Positions 24,450 through 33,748 of a stretch of 60,781 nucleotides of DNA are shown piece after piece; positions within the stretch are counted from its first letter, which is position 1, and every line of letters starts with the position of its first letter. The stretch comes from an uncultured Acidimicrobiales bacterium. Its GTDB lineage: Bacteria > Actinomycetota > Acidimicrobiia > Acidimicrobiales > SZUA-35. Below the pieces are notes generated by a model. The model worked only from the letters and a program-made list of their open reading frames with translations. It did not search any database and had not been told where the DNA came from. The stretch covers positions 1 through 60,781 of the forward strand of contig CALHCB010000016.1 in NCBI GenBank assembly GCA_937930695.1. The letters are read 5' to 3'. The position numbers and the translations under genes were made by a program.

Positions 24450-25099
24450 GACCATGACTCCCCGAATGTGTCCTTGTAGGCCATCTTCGCAGGTGGCAAC
24501 CGAGTAATCGAGCCGTGACCCTTCCCGACCGGATAGCCAATGGGCACCATGCCCACCGTCGCCCAAGGCTCGGGGATCTCGAGCAAAGCCTTCACCTCGG
24601 CCTCCTTGAGGCAATGCAATGTCGTGAGGGTGCAGCCCAAGCCTTCTTTCACACAGGCGAGCATTGCGTTCTGGACTGCCGGATAGACGCTGCCGCCGCC
24701 GACCATGCTGATTCGATCGAGCTTGGCATCGGTGATCGCCATTCGTCGAGGATCGGCGACGAACATGAGAATGACGGGCGCCTCGGCCAGATGGTCAGCG
24801 AGATAGTCGCCAGCCGCCAAGATTCGGCGCCACTTGTCGAGTTCGTCTTCGGGCAATCCTTCGAAACGGGCGAGAAACCCACTCGAGTACTTGGCCCACT
24901 CTGGTCCGTAGATCTCGGCAAGGCCCTGCTTCTTCTCTGGGTCTTGCACCACGACGACACGCCATGGCTGTTGATTTCCTCCGGTCGGAGCCCAACATGC
25001 CGCCTGCAGCACTCGCTCCAGTACATCCTCGGGAATCGGATCGGTCTTCAGCCGACGTACGGCGCGAAGTGTGCTCATGGATTCGTAGAGATCGGTCAC
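24446..25099 (-). CDS. Nitroreductase-family flavoprotein
   Basis: A 217-residue FMN-dependent oxidoreductase. STLRAVRRLKTDPIPEDVL, the FMN-binding APTGGNQQPWRVVVV, and the C-terminal PIGYPVGKG are typical. GTG 25099 gives the usual family N-terminus (TDLYESMSTLRAVRR); TTG 25105 and ATG 25078 are alternatives. It is upstream of, and overlaps, the P450 gene, suggesting the two act in one pathway, perhaps on the same xenobiotic or lipid substrate. That link is inference from coupling only. Confidence 0.85.
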   Translation of the reverse strand: MTDLYESMSTLRAVRRLKTDPIPEDVLERVLQAACWAPTGGNQQPWRVVVVQDPEKKQGLAEIYGPEWAKYSSGFLARFEGLPEDELDKWRRILAAGDYLADHLAEAPVILMFVADPRRMAITDAKLDRISMVGGGSVYPAVQNAMLACVKEGLGCTLTTLHCLKEAEVKALLEIPEPWATVGMVPIGYPVGKGHGSITRLPPAKMAYKDTFGESWS

Positions 25100-25210
25100 G
25101 CCCAAGTCATAGCCGGTTTGGGCGCAGACATCGAGTGGGCCTACGGGGAGGAAGTCAGATCCTCTGGGTCGTTCACCGAGATAGCGGCGCCGGTCAACTA
25201 GCGTACGGCG

Positions 25211-26737
25211 GTGATCGTAGAGACTCAGCGCGCTGAGCGCGACCTTGGCGATTTCGTCGCGACGATCAAGAGACGATGGATGTGGTTTCTCGTTCCGCTC
25301 ATCGCCCTCCCATGTCTCACCGTCGTCCTCGCAATCAGTCGGCCCGACGTCTACGTGGCCTCGAACAGAGTCCTACTTGGGCTCACTGCGGCTCAGGAAG
25401 CCGTTGATGACACCGCCACGAACACCGGACTTCTCGACCGCACCCTCGAGAACGAGATCAGCCTGGCGCTCAGCGATGCAGCTCGATCAGAGGTGGCCCG
25501 GCAACTTGGCGTCGAGGTCGAAGATCTCCCACAGATCGATATCGCTCGAGACGGACAAGCTGACGTCCTTCGCTTTACCGTCCGGGAACGCACTCCTGGA
25601 GCGGCGGCTGATGCGGCAAACATCTGGGCCGACGCGTTCGTGCGGCTTAAACAGTCCGAGGCAGAACAGAGCATCGGCGGGGCGCTGGACCGACTCAACG
25701 CAAGCCTCGAAGAGGCGCGAGTGCTGCGCTCAGAGGTCACCGAGGAGTCGGGGCAACGCGCTGTTCTCGATGCGCAAATCGCTTCACTCACTGACAACAT
25801 CATCGTGCTCGAACTCAGTAGTGAGTTGGCCCTGAGCGGAACAGCAAGAGTCATCACCGTCGCCAACGACCCAACGTCGCGGGCCAACGCTCCGCTTTCG
25901 CGAACGGTGTCGCTCGCACTCTTCGCCGGCCTCCTGATCGGGATCGCTGCCGCGTTGTCGGTCGAGAGTCTTGATCGCACGCTCTCGACCGAAGCCGATA
26001 TCGAACGCATGGGGGTCATCAGCCTCGGTGTCATTCCACGACCAACGCGCGACAAACGGGGCGACGATCTCACGACGATGGTGCGCGACGCACCCGAGAG
26101 CAGTCAGGCAGAGGCCCACCACAAGCTTCGAACAGCAGTCGAGTTCTCGGCTGTCGGCATCGAGATGCGCACGCTCTTGGTCACGAGCGCGAACGGAGCT
26201 GAGGGCAAGACCACCACATGCGTCAACCTTGTTCAAGCCATCGTGGCTGCGGGCCAACGCGTCGTGCTCGTCGACTGTGACCTCCGACGGCCACGGATCG
26301 GCGATGTCTTCGGCATCGAAAACGTCCCTGGTCTGACCGACAGCGTGCTGAGCGGTCTTCCCCTCTTCGATATCGCGCAACCCATTCCCGGGCACTCAGA
26401 AAACCTGGTCGTCATTCCTTCCGGCACGCTGCCGCCAAGCCCCGCCACCGTGATCTCTTCTGCTCCCTTCGCGAAGTTGATCGCAGAACTCCGCCAAGAG
26501 GCAGACATCGTGGTCATCGACACACCACCGGTGCTTCCAGTCTCGGATGCGGTGGCACTTTCGGCCCATGTCGATGCTGCTCTGGTCGTCGTCGAAGCTG
26601 GACGAACGCGTCGACCTGATCTCGAGAGGACATTGGCGCTTCTCGACAAAGCGGGTGCGCTCGTCATCGGGACGGTCCTCGTGGGAGCCAAACCCGACAC
26701 CAACTCCGAATACAGCTACCGCCACACCGAATCGTGA
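25211..26737 (+). CDS. Polysaccharide co-polymerase/tyrosine autokinase (Wzc-like)
   Basis: A 508-residue membrane protein that controls capsule/exopolysaccharide chain length and export. A Wzz-type domain is flanked by transmembrane helices (about 24-45 and 225-245) with extracellular helices between. A BY-kinase domain follows, with Walker A SANGAEGKTTT, Walker A' VVLVDCDLRRPR and Walker B VVIDTPPV. The tail has only two tyrosines (SEYSYRHTES), fewer than usual Tyr clusters, so autophosphorylation may be limited. GTG start. It opens the exopolysaccharide locus and overlaps the next gene by 4 bases. Confidence 0.88.
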   Translation: MIVETQRAERDLGDFVATIKRRWMWFLVPLIALPCLTVVLAISRPDVYVASNRVLLGLTAAQEAVDDTATNTGLLDRTLENEISLALSDAARSEVARQLGVEVEDLPQIDIARDGQADVLRFTVRERTPGAAADAANIWADAFVRLKQSEAEQSIGGALDRLNASLEEARVLRSEVTEESGQRAVLDAQIASLTDNIIVLELSSELALSGTARVITVANDPTSRANAPLSRTVSLALFAGLLIGIAAALSVESLDRTLSTEADIERMGVISLGVIPRPTRDKRGDDLTTMVRDAPESSQAEAHHKLRTAVEFSAVGIEMRTLLVTSANGAEGKTTTCVNLVQAIVAAGQRVVLVDCDLRRPRIGDVFGIENVPGLTDSVLSGLPLFDIAQPIPGHSENLVVIPSGTLPPSPATVISSAPFAKLIAELRQEADIVVIDTPPVLPVSDAVALSAHVDAALVVVEAGRTRRPDLERTLALLDKAGALVIGTVLVGAKPDTNSEYSYRHTES

Positions 26738-28047
26738 CCGGCGGTTGGGGGCGAAGCTGGCGGCACGGCCCCGCAGCGCTCGGCGGGTGCTCGATTGGAA
26801 CGTTGCCAATGATCTGGCAATCGCTTGGAACCGTCGGTGGTCTCAATATTCGCCCGACACTCTTGTTTGGTTTGTTGGCAGCAGCCTTGTATCTGATCCT
26901 GGACGATCGCCCAAGGTTCGACTCACACGTGGTGGTCGTCGCTGCGGTGATCGCGGGACTCGTCCTGATCGGTGTTGCAGCAAACGAGTCCTGGTACCAA
27001 AGCGGCTATTGGCCGTCCGGTGAGACAATCCGATTCGTCACCAACATTGCCCTCGCGGTCGCCATATCAGCCATCCTCGCCACCGCAGACCGAGCCAGCG
27101 CCCGCGTCATCGCCTGTTTCATCTCGCTCTCGTTGGTTGTTTCGCTCGGGATCTACATCGTTGCACTCGACCGCAGCCCCCTCGGGCTCGTTGGGTTGGT
27201 CAGTGCGCTTCGCAGCGGCAACACGAGAGCCGTGCTGTTCGAGGCTCACCTCCCCGCTCTCCGACAGCTTCACGGGTCTCGGGTCGAGCTGGGAATTCGG
27301 CACGGTGCGGTGTTCGGTTTCATCACCGCAGTCGGATTTCTGCAGCTCATGACGATCCGCGCCACCCAGCCCATCGACGCCGGAAATCTCGACGTCCCGC
27401 GTCATCCACGCAGAGCTGACTCGGCGCTCAGAGGCTCCAGTGCCGCGCTTTCTCTCACGGTCACGCTCCTCGCAGCGATCAGCTTGAGCAGATCAGCCAT
27501 CCTGGCACTGCTGTTGGTTGGCCTGGCCTGGCTGGTGATCAACCGGGCCGACGCGCTGTTCAACATCTGGATCTATGCCGGTGGCGCAGCCCTGGTCTTC
27601 GTTGGTGCAACGTCGCTGGCAGCGGGTTTCGGGCAACGGCTCTTTCAGGACAATGCATCACTCGCGAGCAGACAGGTCAACGTCGGCGATGTACTCGCCT
27701 CGGAATGGACCATTGTCGGGTCTCCGCAGTTTGTGGCCGAGTTGGATTCGCCGCACAACACGCTCGTGGAGTTCGCCGCGGCAGGCGGCGTGCTCGCGTT
27801 TGCCGCCGGGCTCATCATCATGGTGATCGCAGCATTCGGCGTCGCCAGACTTCATCGACAATCACCTCCGCTCACGTTGCTCGCGGTCGTCGTCGCTGTT
27901 CGTCTTCTCTCCGCGGGCCGAGGAAGCCTCGACTCCACGGCACTCATGGCCCTCATCGCGTACGTTGCGCTGGCCCAACCTCAGTCCGCAGCGAGGGCGA
28001 GAACATCTTGGAGTCCTCGTTGGAGCGCCTCGCTCACGGTGACCTGA
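26734..28047 (+). CDS. O-antigen ligase/polymerase-type membrane protein (Wzy-like)
   Basis: A 437-residue polytopic membrane protein with about ten hydrophobic segments and a larger loop before SPHNTLVEFAAAGGV, the HNxxxE region conserved in the O-antigen ligase family. Beside a Wzc-like kinase and a flippase it most likely polymerises the repeat units. GTG start overlapping the kinase stop (GTGA). Its last 67 bases overlap the end of the convergent FkbM methyltransferase gene. Confidence 0.8.
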   Translation: MTGGWGRSWRHGPAALGGCSIGTLPMIWQSLGTVGGLNIRPTLLFGLLAAALYLILDDRPRFDSHVVVVAAVIAGLVLIGVAANESWYQSGYWPSGETIRFVTNIALAVAISAILATADRASARVIACFISLSLVVSLGIYIVALDRSPLGLVGLVSALRSGNTRAVLFEAHLPALRQLHGSRVELGIRHGAVFGFITAVGFLQLMTIRATQPIDAGNLDVPRHPRRADSALRGSSAALSLTVTLLAAISLSRSAILALLLVGLAWLVINRADALFNIWIYAGGAALVFVGATSLAAGFGQRLFQDNASLASRQVNVGDVLASEWTIVGSPQFVAELDSPHNTLVEFAAAGGVLAFAAGLIIMVIAAFGVARLHRQSPPLTLLAVVVAVRLLSAGRGSLDSTALMALIAYVALAQPQSAARARTSWSPRWSASLTVT

Positions 28048-28733
28048 TCCGACGTCACGCCGTGCGGGCCCAAGCTGAACAGTCGGTATCCAACCGCTTC
28101 CAGCCGTCGCATGGCCGCGCCATCGGAATGGAGAACCTCGATGAGAACGGGTGGGCGGCTCTCCAAGGTTTTGGTCAATCCGGCGAGCACCGCGTCCTCG
28201 AGCCCTTCGACATCGATCTTGATCGCAGCAATCTCGTGCGGTAGATCATCGAGCTTCATGACCGGCACGAGATGCTCGACCAGCTCCATCTCGGCCCCGT
28301 ACCGGGCTTCCAATTCGTCACCGCGACGCCGAACGAAACTCTCATCGATGCTCGCTCCCCCAGTGTTGTGGCTGCCGTGAAACTTGGGAACCTTCAGGGA
28401 TAGAAAGCCAGGAAGATCACCAGCGGCCGCAAGCACGTACCCGATCATCGGGTCGCGGAGGGACAACTTCCTCAGGGACGGCTGGAGCTCCGGATTCGCT
28501 TCGATACAAATCACTTCTCGGTCTGGTCGAGCCAGGCGAATCGCGATCGCGCTTTGGCCGTAGTTCGCCCCGACGTCGAGGATCACGCCTTCAGACAACG
28601 TCGCGTCGGTCAACCATCCGAACTTGTCCTCGCGGACTCGGTGTCGGCGACGATCGATGTGGTTGAGGCGAGTTTCGTTCCATCGCCGCGTGAGCGTGTC
28701 GGAGGAGTAGATGAGTCGCTTGAGCTGAGTCAT
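27981..28733 (-). CDS. FkbM-family methyltransferase
   Basis: A 250-residue SAM-dependent methyltransferase. VILDVGANYGQSAIAI is the SAM-binding motif I, VICIEANPEL is motif II, and IKIDVEGLEDAVLAG is the FkbM signature. In a polysaccharide locus such enzymes typically O-methylate sugars. It is the last gene of a five-gene leftward operon and overlaps the preceding sulfotransferase gene by 4 bases. Confidence 0.88.
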   Translation of the reverse strand: MTQLKRLIYSSDTLTRRWNETRLNHIDRRRHRVREDKFGWLTDATLSEGVILDVGANYGQSAIAIRLARPDREVICIEANPELQPSLRKLSLRDPMIGYVLAAAGDLPGFLSLKVPKFHGSHNTGGASIDESFVRRRGDELEARYGAEMELVEHLVPVMKLDDLPHEIAAIKIDVEGLEDAVLAGLTKTLESRPPVLIEVLHSDGAAMRRLEAVGYRLFSLGPHGVTSDQVTVSEALQRGLQDVLALAAD

Positions 28734-29578
28734 GACACGAGCCGTTTCGGTTCGAGGGTGGCATACGGCTCCAACAATCTTGAGCCAAAGGACTGGAGTA
28801 GTTCGGAGATCTGCTCGTCGGCGATCGAAGCCCGATGCGCTGGCGCCACTGTTCGATCGTCGTACTTGCGTTCCGCCGGGGGGCGAACCAGGCGTTCCAA
28901 TCTTGCGAGACTGCGTTTGTTGTATCGCCCCAACAACTTTGGAACCAGGTGCTCGTGGTTTCCAAAACCGATGTGGCGGAAGATGGCCCGAACTGTTGGC
29001 TCCTGGGTTTGGGCTGCCGTCAGCAGCGAGAAGTCCACGACGTGAACAGAAGGATCATCCACCGCACGAGAGATCCATGAGGCACCGATGTGCAGTGTCT
29101 CTTCGAATCCGTCGTCCAGAGAGGCTCGCATCAGTTCGGCTGGGGTCGCGTTCGAGGCCTGCAGTTCCTGCAGGAGTTGGCGCCGTCGGTTCACGTCCGG
29201 GTTCGTCGGATGACCCAACGCGTTCGCGTCAAACCACGATCGAGCAAGCGACACGGGATCGCGAACAACCACGAAGACACGCGCTCCCGAGGCCAACAGC
29301 GGATGGTTGGCGCTCGCATAGACGGGTGTCAGAAGGCGACCGCTTCGAAACAGCTCAGCGTTGAGCCCAGACGCACCTGTTCGCCCACGCACGTAGGTTG
29401 GCCGATAGCCCGCTGCTCGCATCAGTTGGGGATCCGAGAACAAGATTCGTGTCCACTGACTGGCCGTCTTCCAACTGGCAACATGCACGATCGGTTGGCC
29501 ATCGCCGGGTCGCGGGGCGACGACCGACCGCAGTTGGTATTCACGTTCCAGCGAGAGAACTGATCGCAGACGGCTCAT
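28730..29578 (-). CDS. Sulfotransferase-like protein
   Basis: A 282-residue protein resembling PAPS-dependent sulfotransferases. HVASWKTASQWTRILFSDP fits the 5'-phosphosulfate loop and VFVVVRDPVSLARSWF the 3'-phosphate site (RDPxxxxxS). The C-terminus YNKRSLARLERL is helical. In this locus it would sulfate the polysaccharide, a common trait of marine exopolymers. The assignment rests on those two motifs. Overlaps both neighbours by 4 bases. Confidence 0.7.
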   Translation of the reverse strand: MSRLRSVLSLEREYQLRSVVAPRPGDGQPIVHVASWKTASQWTRILFSDPQLMRAAGYRPTYVRGRTGASGLNAELFRSGRLLTPVYASANHPLLASGARVFVVVRDPVSLARSWFDANALGHPTNPDVNRRRQLLQELQASNATPAELMRASLDDGFEETLHIGASWISRAVDDPSVHVVDFSLLTAAQTQEPTVRAIFRHIGFGNHEHLVPKLLGRYNKRSLARLERLVRPPAERKYDDRTVAPAHRASIADEQISELLQSFGSRLLEPYATLEPKRLVS

Positions 29579-30585
29579 CGCAGCGCCGCCCGGAGATGAT
29601 CAACGGTGTCGTTCCAACTGTGCGTTGGTGGGTGATGAAGCACGGCATCGCCGCGAACTGCATCGCACAACAGCGCTGCGGCAGACTCCACGTCGCCTTG
29701 AGCTGCGAGGGGATACGCAGACCCGAGAGTCTCCCGAAGCGCTGGCAGCTCGTAGGCCACCACCGGAATGTCGAGTTGCGCCGCCTCGGCGACAGGGAGC
29801 CCGAAGCCTTCCTCGGACGACAGCATCAAGACCGCCGCCGACGAGGCAAAGAGCCGGTCGAACTCGTTCTCACCCAGCGATTCGGAGAACGTCACACGGC
29901 ACCGTTCTTCTGGTCCGAGATCGCGTTCCAGCTCGGCGGCTTGCGCATCATCCACTCCAACAATGCACAACGGAGGCACCCCCGCGTCGAGCTCGTACGC
30001 CCTGCGCCAAACAGCAAGAGCCGTCGATGCTGGTTTGTTGGCCCGATGGCAAATCGCCAGCACATGCATGGGCTCCAACCTCACGACACCGCGGTGTGAC
30101 ATGTGGTCCGCACCGATCGGAAGGACGTTGACCGCAATGCCGGAACCAAACCTGGCCGTGACATGCCGCGCTGTCTCTTCTGAGTTCGTGAAGACCACAT
30201 CAGCCCGGTGTATTCCCTTCTTCCACATCAGCCTGCGATAGAGGGTCTCTTGCCGGGAGAACCGTTCCGGCTCTTGCTCGTGCCGAAAGTCGTGAACGAG
30301 TACGCCGGTGCGTATCTGTCGAGGCACGGTGGGCGGCACCGTTGGATTCAACGACAGGTAGAAATCCATCGGACCCGCCTCGTCGAAGTCCTTCGTTCGC
30401 CGTCCGAGGTGGGCCATCACTCGCGAGCGCGTGCCTACGTCGTCACCCTTGGGACGCCACACGACAATGTGGTCGTCCGGGTGAGTCTCGACCCAACGTT
30501 GCATCACGTTCTCGGCCAGAATCATCGGGCCGTTCCTTCGTCCGCTGAAGGCGCTGGCGTCAATGATCCCTCGACACCGACTCAT
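29575..30585 (-). CDS. Glycosyltransferase, GT4-like
   Basis: A 336-residue GT-B fold glycosyltransferase. The C-terminal nucleotide-sugar site includes LMLSSEEGFGLPVAEAAQ, the GT4 EGFGLPVxEA pattern; the N-terminal domain includes VLVHDFRHEQEPERF and VVFTNSEETARHV. ATG 30585 overlaps the preceding gene's stop by 4 bases, and an extension to 30600 is not needed. Acceptor and sugar unknown. Confidence 0.85.
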   Translation of the reverse strand: MSRCRGIIDASAFSGRRNGPMILAENVMQRWVETHPDDHIVVWRPKGDDVGTRSRVMAHLGRRTKDFDEAGPMDFYLSLNPTVPPTVPRQIRTGVLVHDFRHEQEPERFSRQETLYRRLMWKKGIHRADVVFTNSEETARHVTARFGSGIAVNVLPIGADHMSHRGVVRLEPMHVLAICHRANKPASTALAVWRRAYELDAGVPPLCIVGVDDAQAAELERDLGPEERCRVTFSESLGENEFDRLFASSAAVLMLSSEEGFGLPVAEAAQLDIPVVAYELPALRETLGSAYPLAAQGDVESAAALLCDAVRGDAVLHHPPTHSWNDTVDHLRAALR

Positions 30586-31616
30586 GGTTCCAGCTCGCAC
30601 AGGTAGTCGATCACGGCGTCGTGTTCGATCTGGAGGAGCCCGTCGGCGAGCGAAACCGGGCGAGTCGTGATGTCCGTGAGGCCAACTCGATCAAACAACG
30701 CACTCCGGCGCGTGCCTGGATTGTGGAGCATGGCCCGTCCGCCATACGCAACGGTGGCCACACAGGCGTGAACGCGGTCCGACAGCGTCAGTTGCGAATT
30801 GGCATACGTCGTGAGATAGGTCCACGGCTCATCGGAGGCGATGGCGTTCGGGCGAGAGTAGATCTTGAATGGGAGATGCGGATTGGTTCGGTGTTCGGGG
30901 CGAACGATCTCCAAACCTGCGATCGCCTCGGGGAACGAGCGACGATCGAACGCGGTTGCAACGTATGCCTGGGCCTTTCCTTTGTCCGCAAGCGCCTCGA
31001 CCCGGCGGGGATAGACGGCTCGGAACCGTTCGCCGCCCAACTCGATCGGGCCGTCAACGTCTGATTCCAGATCTGGTTCGGGGTAGTGATCGAAGTTCAG
31101 GGTGCAGTACGGCGCTGTCTCCAGGCCAAGCGACTCGAACCCGAAGGGCAGAAAGAATGCTGAGTCGATGCCACTGCGAACACCCGAGAACAGTGGAGCC
31201 ACCCGACGCACCGTGGTCTCGTCCCGAGAGGAGAAGAAGAGCGGAGGATCTACTTCGAGTACTTGCCGCAGCTGGTCCAACTCGACGTCGGTGTACTTGC
31301 GGAACGCTCCTGACAACAAGCCCCAGCGCACGCCACGAGCTGCGAGTCGTCGGATCGTTGGGAGCCAGATGTTGGCGAAGTTCTTCGTGAGCACGGGGCC
31401 CTGAAGAACGACGCAGTCCACATCCAACTTGTCGATGATGCTCCACGCAGCTCGGAAGTTCCCTCGCTTTTCATTGCGGAATGTCCAATAGGCGGGCTGG
31501 TCCTGAATGAACCGGACGTCGTGGCCCGCTGCTTCCAGACAGTGCTTCCCACCGAGGTTGAAGAAGGCGTTGCCGATGTTCTGACCCCAGAAACCAGACA
31601 CCAGTGCAATTCTCAT
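30582..31616 (-). CDS. Polysaccharide pyruvyl transferase-family protein
   Basis: A 344-residue protein of the CsaB/WcaK family, which adds ketal-linked pyruvate from PEP to sugars. The N-terminus RIALVSGFWGQNIGNAFFNLGG and the C-terminal LTLSDRVHACVATVAYGG (the DRxH motif region) are characteristic. Pyruvylation would give the polymer negative charge, as would the neighbouring sulfotransferase. Overlaps both neighbours by 4 bases. Confidence 0.82.
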   Translation of the reverse strand: MRIALVSGFWGQNIGNAFFNLGGKHCLEAAGHDVRFIQDQPAYWTFRNEKRGNFRAAWSIIDKLDVDCVVLQGPVLTKNFANIWLPTIRRLAARGVRWGLLSGAFRKYTDVELDQLRQVLEVDPPLFFSSRDETTVRRVAPLFSGVRSGIDSAFFLPFGFESLGLETAPYCTLNFDHYPEPDLESDVDGPIELGGERFRAVYPRRVEALADKGKAQAYVATAFDRRSFPEAIAGLEIVRPEHRTNPHLPFKIYSRPNAIASDEPWTYLTTYANSQLTLSDRVHACVATVAYGGRAMLHNPGTRRSALFDRVGLTDITTRPVSLADGLLQIEHDAVIDYLCELEP

Positions 31617-32902
31617 GACGCAGAAACTCCAAGGCTGTCGAGATCAGTTGCATCTTCTCCGTCGCTTTGCGGAGATGCGTTCGGAAGCTGCGCCCACCAA
31701 TAGATGGCCGCCAATGAACTGGCGATCGCAAGCCCGTACGCCGCGCCGACGGCGCCGCCGAGCAGGCCACCCAGCACGAGAAGGCCGCACTGAGGAACCA
31801 ACAACGCCGCCCGCACTCGAGCAAGTCCGGCTGTGTTTTGGCTTCGCATGATCAGTAGTTGCGGACCGAGTGCGGCACCTTGTGCCGCCTGGATGATGCC
31901 CACCGGGAAGATGAACGGTGTCACGACGCTCCACGTGTCACCGAGAAGGGCGGTCCCCACAGCTGGAGGCGTCATCGTCAGCAAAACCACCGTGCCGGCG
32001 CCTGCGAGGACGACCAACCACACAGAGACAAGACGGACTCGTCGCACACCATTCAGACCGAGCGACAGTGAGGGGAGAGCTGCGAGTTTGGTTCCCGTCG
32101 AGGCCAGGCCAACGGGTCGGAAAAGTGTGTGGGCTCCGCGGAAACCACCGACTGAAGCCAGCGATCCGAACCAGAGCATTGACCATGCCGATAGTTGTCG
32201 TTGGGCTTGCACCAAGCCTGCGTCGGTCAACAAACCCGGCCAGAGTTCGCCGGCTTCTTGGGCCCAGGTACGCCCAGTCCTCCAACCAACACTGAACTCG
32301 AATCGCACCAAGGAGAACACCGACGAGACCGCCAATCCGATTCCCCAGGCCGCCAAAAACCACCACGGCTCAGCGCCGACAGACAGCGCCCTCACGCTGA
32401 TGATGAACTGCACCACAAGAGCGAGTCCATCGATCTGAGCGATGGACCCTCCTCCCTGTTCGGCCATCAACACGTGACGAACAACATCCTGTGCCACAAC
32501 GAACGGTGCAGAAATGGCCAACACCGTCAGAAACCCGGAAGCAGACCCAACAATCAAGGACGCGACGAGCAGCGCGGCGCCGGCGAGAGCCCCGGCGGAA
32601 AAGCCGAATCCGACGGCTTCATCTCTGGATCGGACTCTCTCGTGATTCCGGCGCCACGACTTCTTTGGCTCGCGCTCCGGTTGCGCAATGTCTTGTCGAC
32701 GTCCGTAGAGGATCTGGAACGGCTGGCCGCACATGGCCCGCCCGAATTCAACGAGAAAGGCCCGAGCCGCGAGCACGAGAGCAAACCCGCCGAATGCCGC
32801 CGCATCAACGGATCGGGCCACCATCAAGGATGCGCCCAGACCCGCGACCGTGATCATGATCTGATCGAGCGCCACAAAGAAGGCACCGCTGTTCCGGGTC
32901 AC
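31613..32902 (-). CDS. Oligosaccharide flippase-type membrane protein (Wzx-like)
   Basis: A 429-residue polytopic protein with about 12 hydrophobic segments and the overall pattern of MOP-superfamily flippases, starting TRNSGAFFVALDQIMITVAGLGASLMVARSV. It would move lipid-linked repeat units across the membrane. It is the first gene of the leftward operon and diverges from the sugar transferase gene across 111 bases (32903-33013), which must hold both promoters. Confidence 0.78.
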   Translation of the reverse strand: MTRNSGAFFVALDQIMITVAGLGASLMVARSVDAAAFGGFALVLAARAFLVEFGRAMCGQPFQILYGRRQDIAQPEREPKKSWRRNHERVRSRDEAVGFGFSAGALAGAALLVASLIVGSASGFLTVLAISAPFVVAQDVVRHVLMAEQGGGSIAQIDGLALVVQFIISVRALSVGAEPWWFLAAWGIGLAVSSVFSLVRFEFSVGWRTGRTWAQEAGELWPGLLTDAGLVQAQRQLSAWSMLWFGSLASVGGFRGAHTLFRPVGLASTGTKLAALPSLSLGLNGVRRVRLVSVWLVVLAGAGTVVLLTMTPPAVGTALLGDTWSVVTPFIFPVGIIQAAQGAALGPQLLIMRSQNTAGLARVRAALLVPQCGLLVLGGLLGGAVGAAYGLAIASSLAAIYWWAQLPNASPQSDGEDATDLDSLGVSAS

Positions 32903-33013
32903 GAGGAAGTCCTCACCCCTCTCCCGTCGGCATCTAGGCCGAAGAGTTCATTTCCTTGACCAAGAAGCTCTGAGTCGTCAGTTTTCGGGGGGTCTCACCG
33001 ACCGGATCAGTGC

Positions 33014-33748
33014 ATGGTTCAGGAACAGGCACCGGTCTCGGTGCATCGGCAGGCGCGCCATAGGCCAAGACAGTGGGCCGAACATGGCCTTGGCGCGCCC
33101 CAGCTCCCCGCCGGAGCGTCCGAACGCAAGGTCGGCAAGCGCATCTTTGATGTTGTGGTTTCGGCTGTCTCCTTTTTGCTTTTGGTCCCGGCACTTCTCG
33201 TCATTCTCGTCGTTGTTGCCGCGACGACCAGGACCTGGCCGGTGCATGTCCAACAACGCGTCGGACTCCACGGCCGACCCTTTCCTTGCCTGAAATTCCG
33301 AACCATGCACGCCAATGCCTCCGAGCGCCTCGAACACCTACTGGAGAACAACGAGACACTGCGCGCTGAATGGCAAGAGCACCAGAAGCTACGAAGGGAC
33401 CCACGGATCACTCGCCTGGGTCGGCTGCTCAGGGCAACCAACGTCGACGAACTCCCTCAACTCCTCAACGTGATTGCCGGTCACATGAGTCTGGTCGGGC
33501 CTCGGCCGATCGTCCTCGACGAAGCACCCCGATACGGCAACAGTCTCCAACAGGTCCTCACGACCCGCCCAGGCCTGACTGGTCTATGGCAGGTTTCCGG
33601 CCGCAACAATTTGCCCTACGACCGTCGAGTTCAGCTCGACCTCTACTACGTGGCGCATCAGTCAATGCAGCTTGATGCACGCATCATCGCCAAGACCGTG
33701 CACCAGATGGTCCTCGCCGTCCTCGGTCGATCTGAAGGTGCGTACTGA
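33014..33748 (+). CDS. Initiating sugar transferase (WbaP/WcaJ type)
   Basis: A 244-residue polyprenyl-phosphate sugar-1-phosphate transferase. A membrane-inserted helix (IFDVVVSAVSFLLLVPALLVIL, about 43-65) precedes the catalytic core with LKFRTMHANA, LLRATNVDELPQLLNVIAG, SLVGPRPIVLDE, and TRPGLTGLWQVSGRN. It starts repeat-unit synthesis on undecaprenyl phosphate. It is the short form, lacking the N-terminal four-helix region of WbaP. Its stop shares one base with the next ATG. Confidence 0.92.
   Translation: MVQEQAPVSVHRQARHRPRQWAEHGLGAPQLPAGASERKVGKRIFDVVVSAVSFLLLVPALLVILVVVAATTRTWPVHVQQRVGLHGRPFPCLKFRTMHANASERLEHLLENNETLRAEWQEHQKLRRDPRITRLGRLLRATNVDELPQLLNVIAGHMSLVGPRPIVLDEAPRYGNSLQQVLTTRPGLTGLWQVSGRNNLPYDRRVQLDLYYVAHQSMQLDARIIAKTVHQMVLAVLGRSEGAY

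Noticed and set aside
32903-33013. Small frames between flippase and sugar transferase genes
   Set aside because: They lack starts with ribosome sites and overlap the required divergent promoter region.
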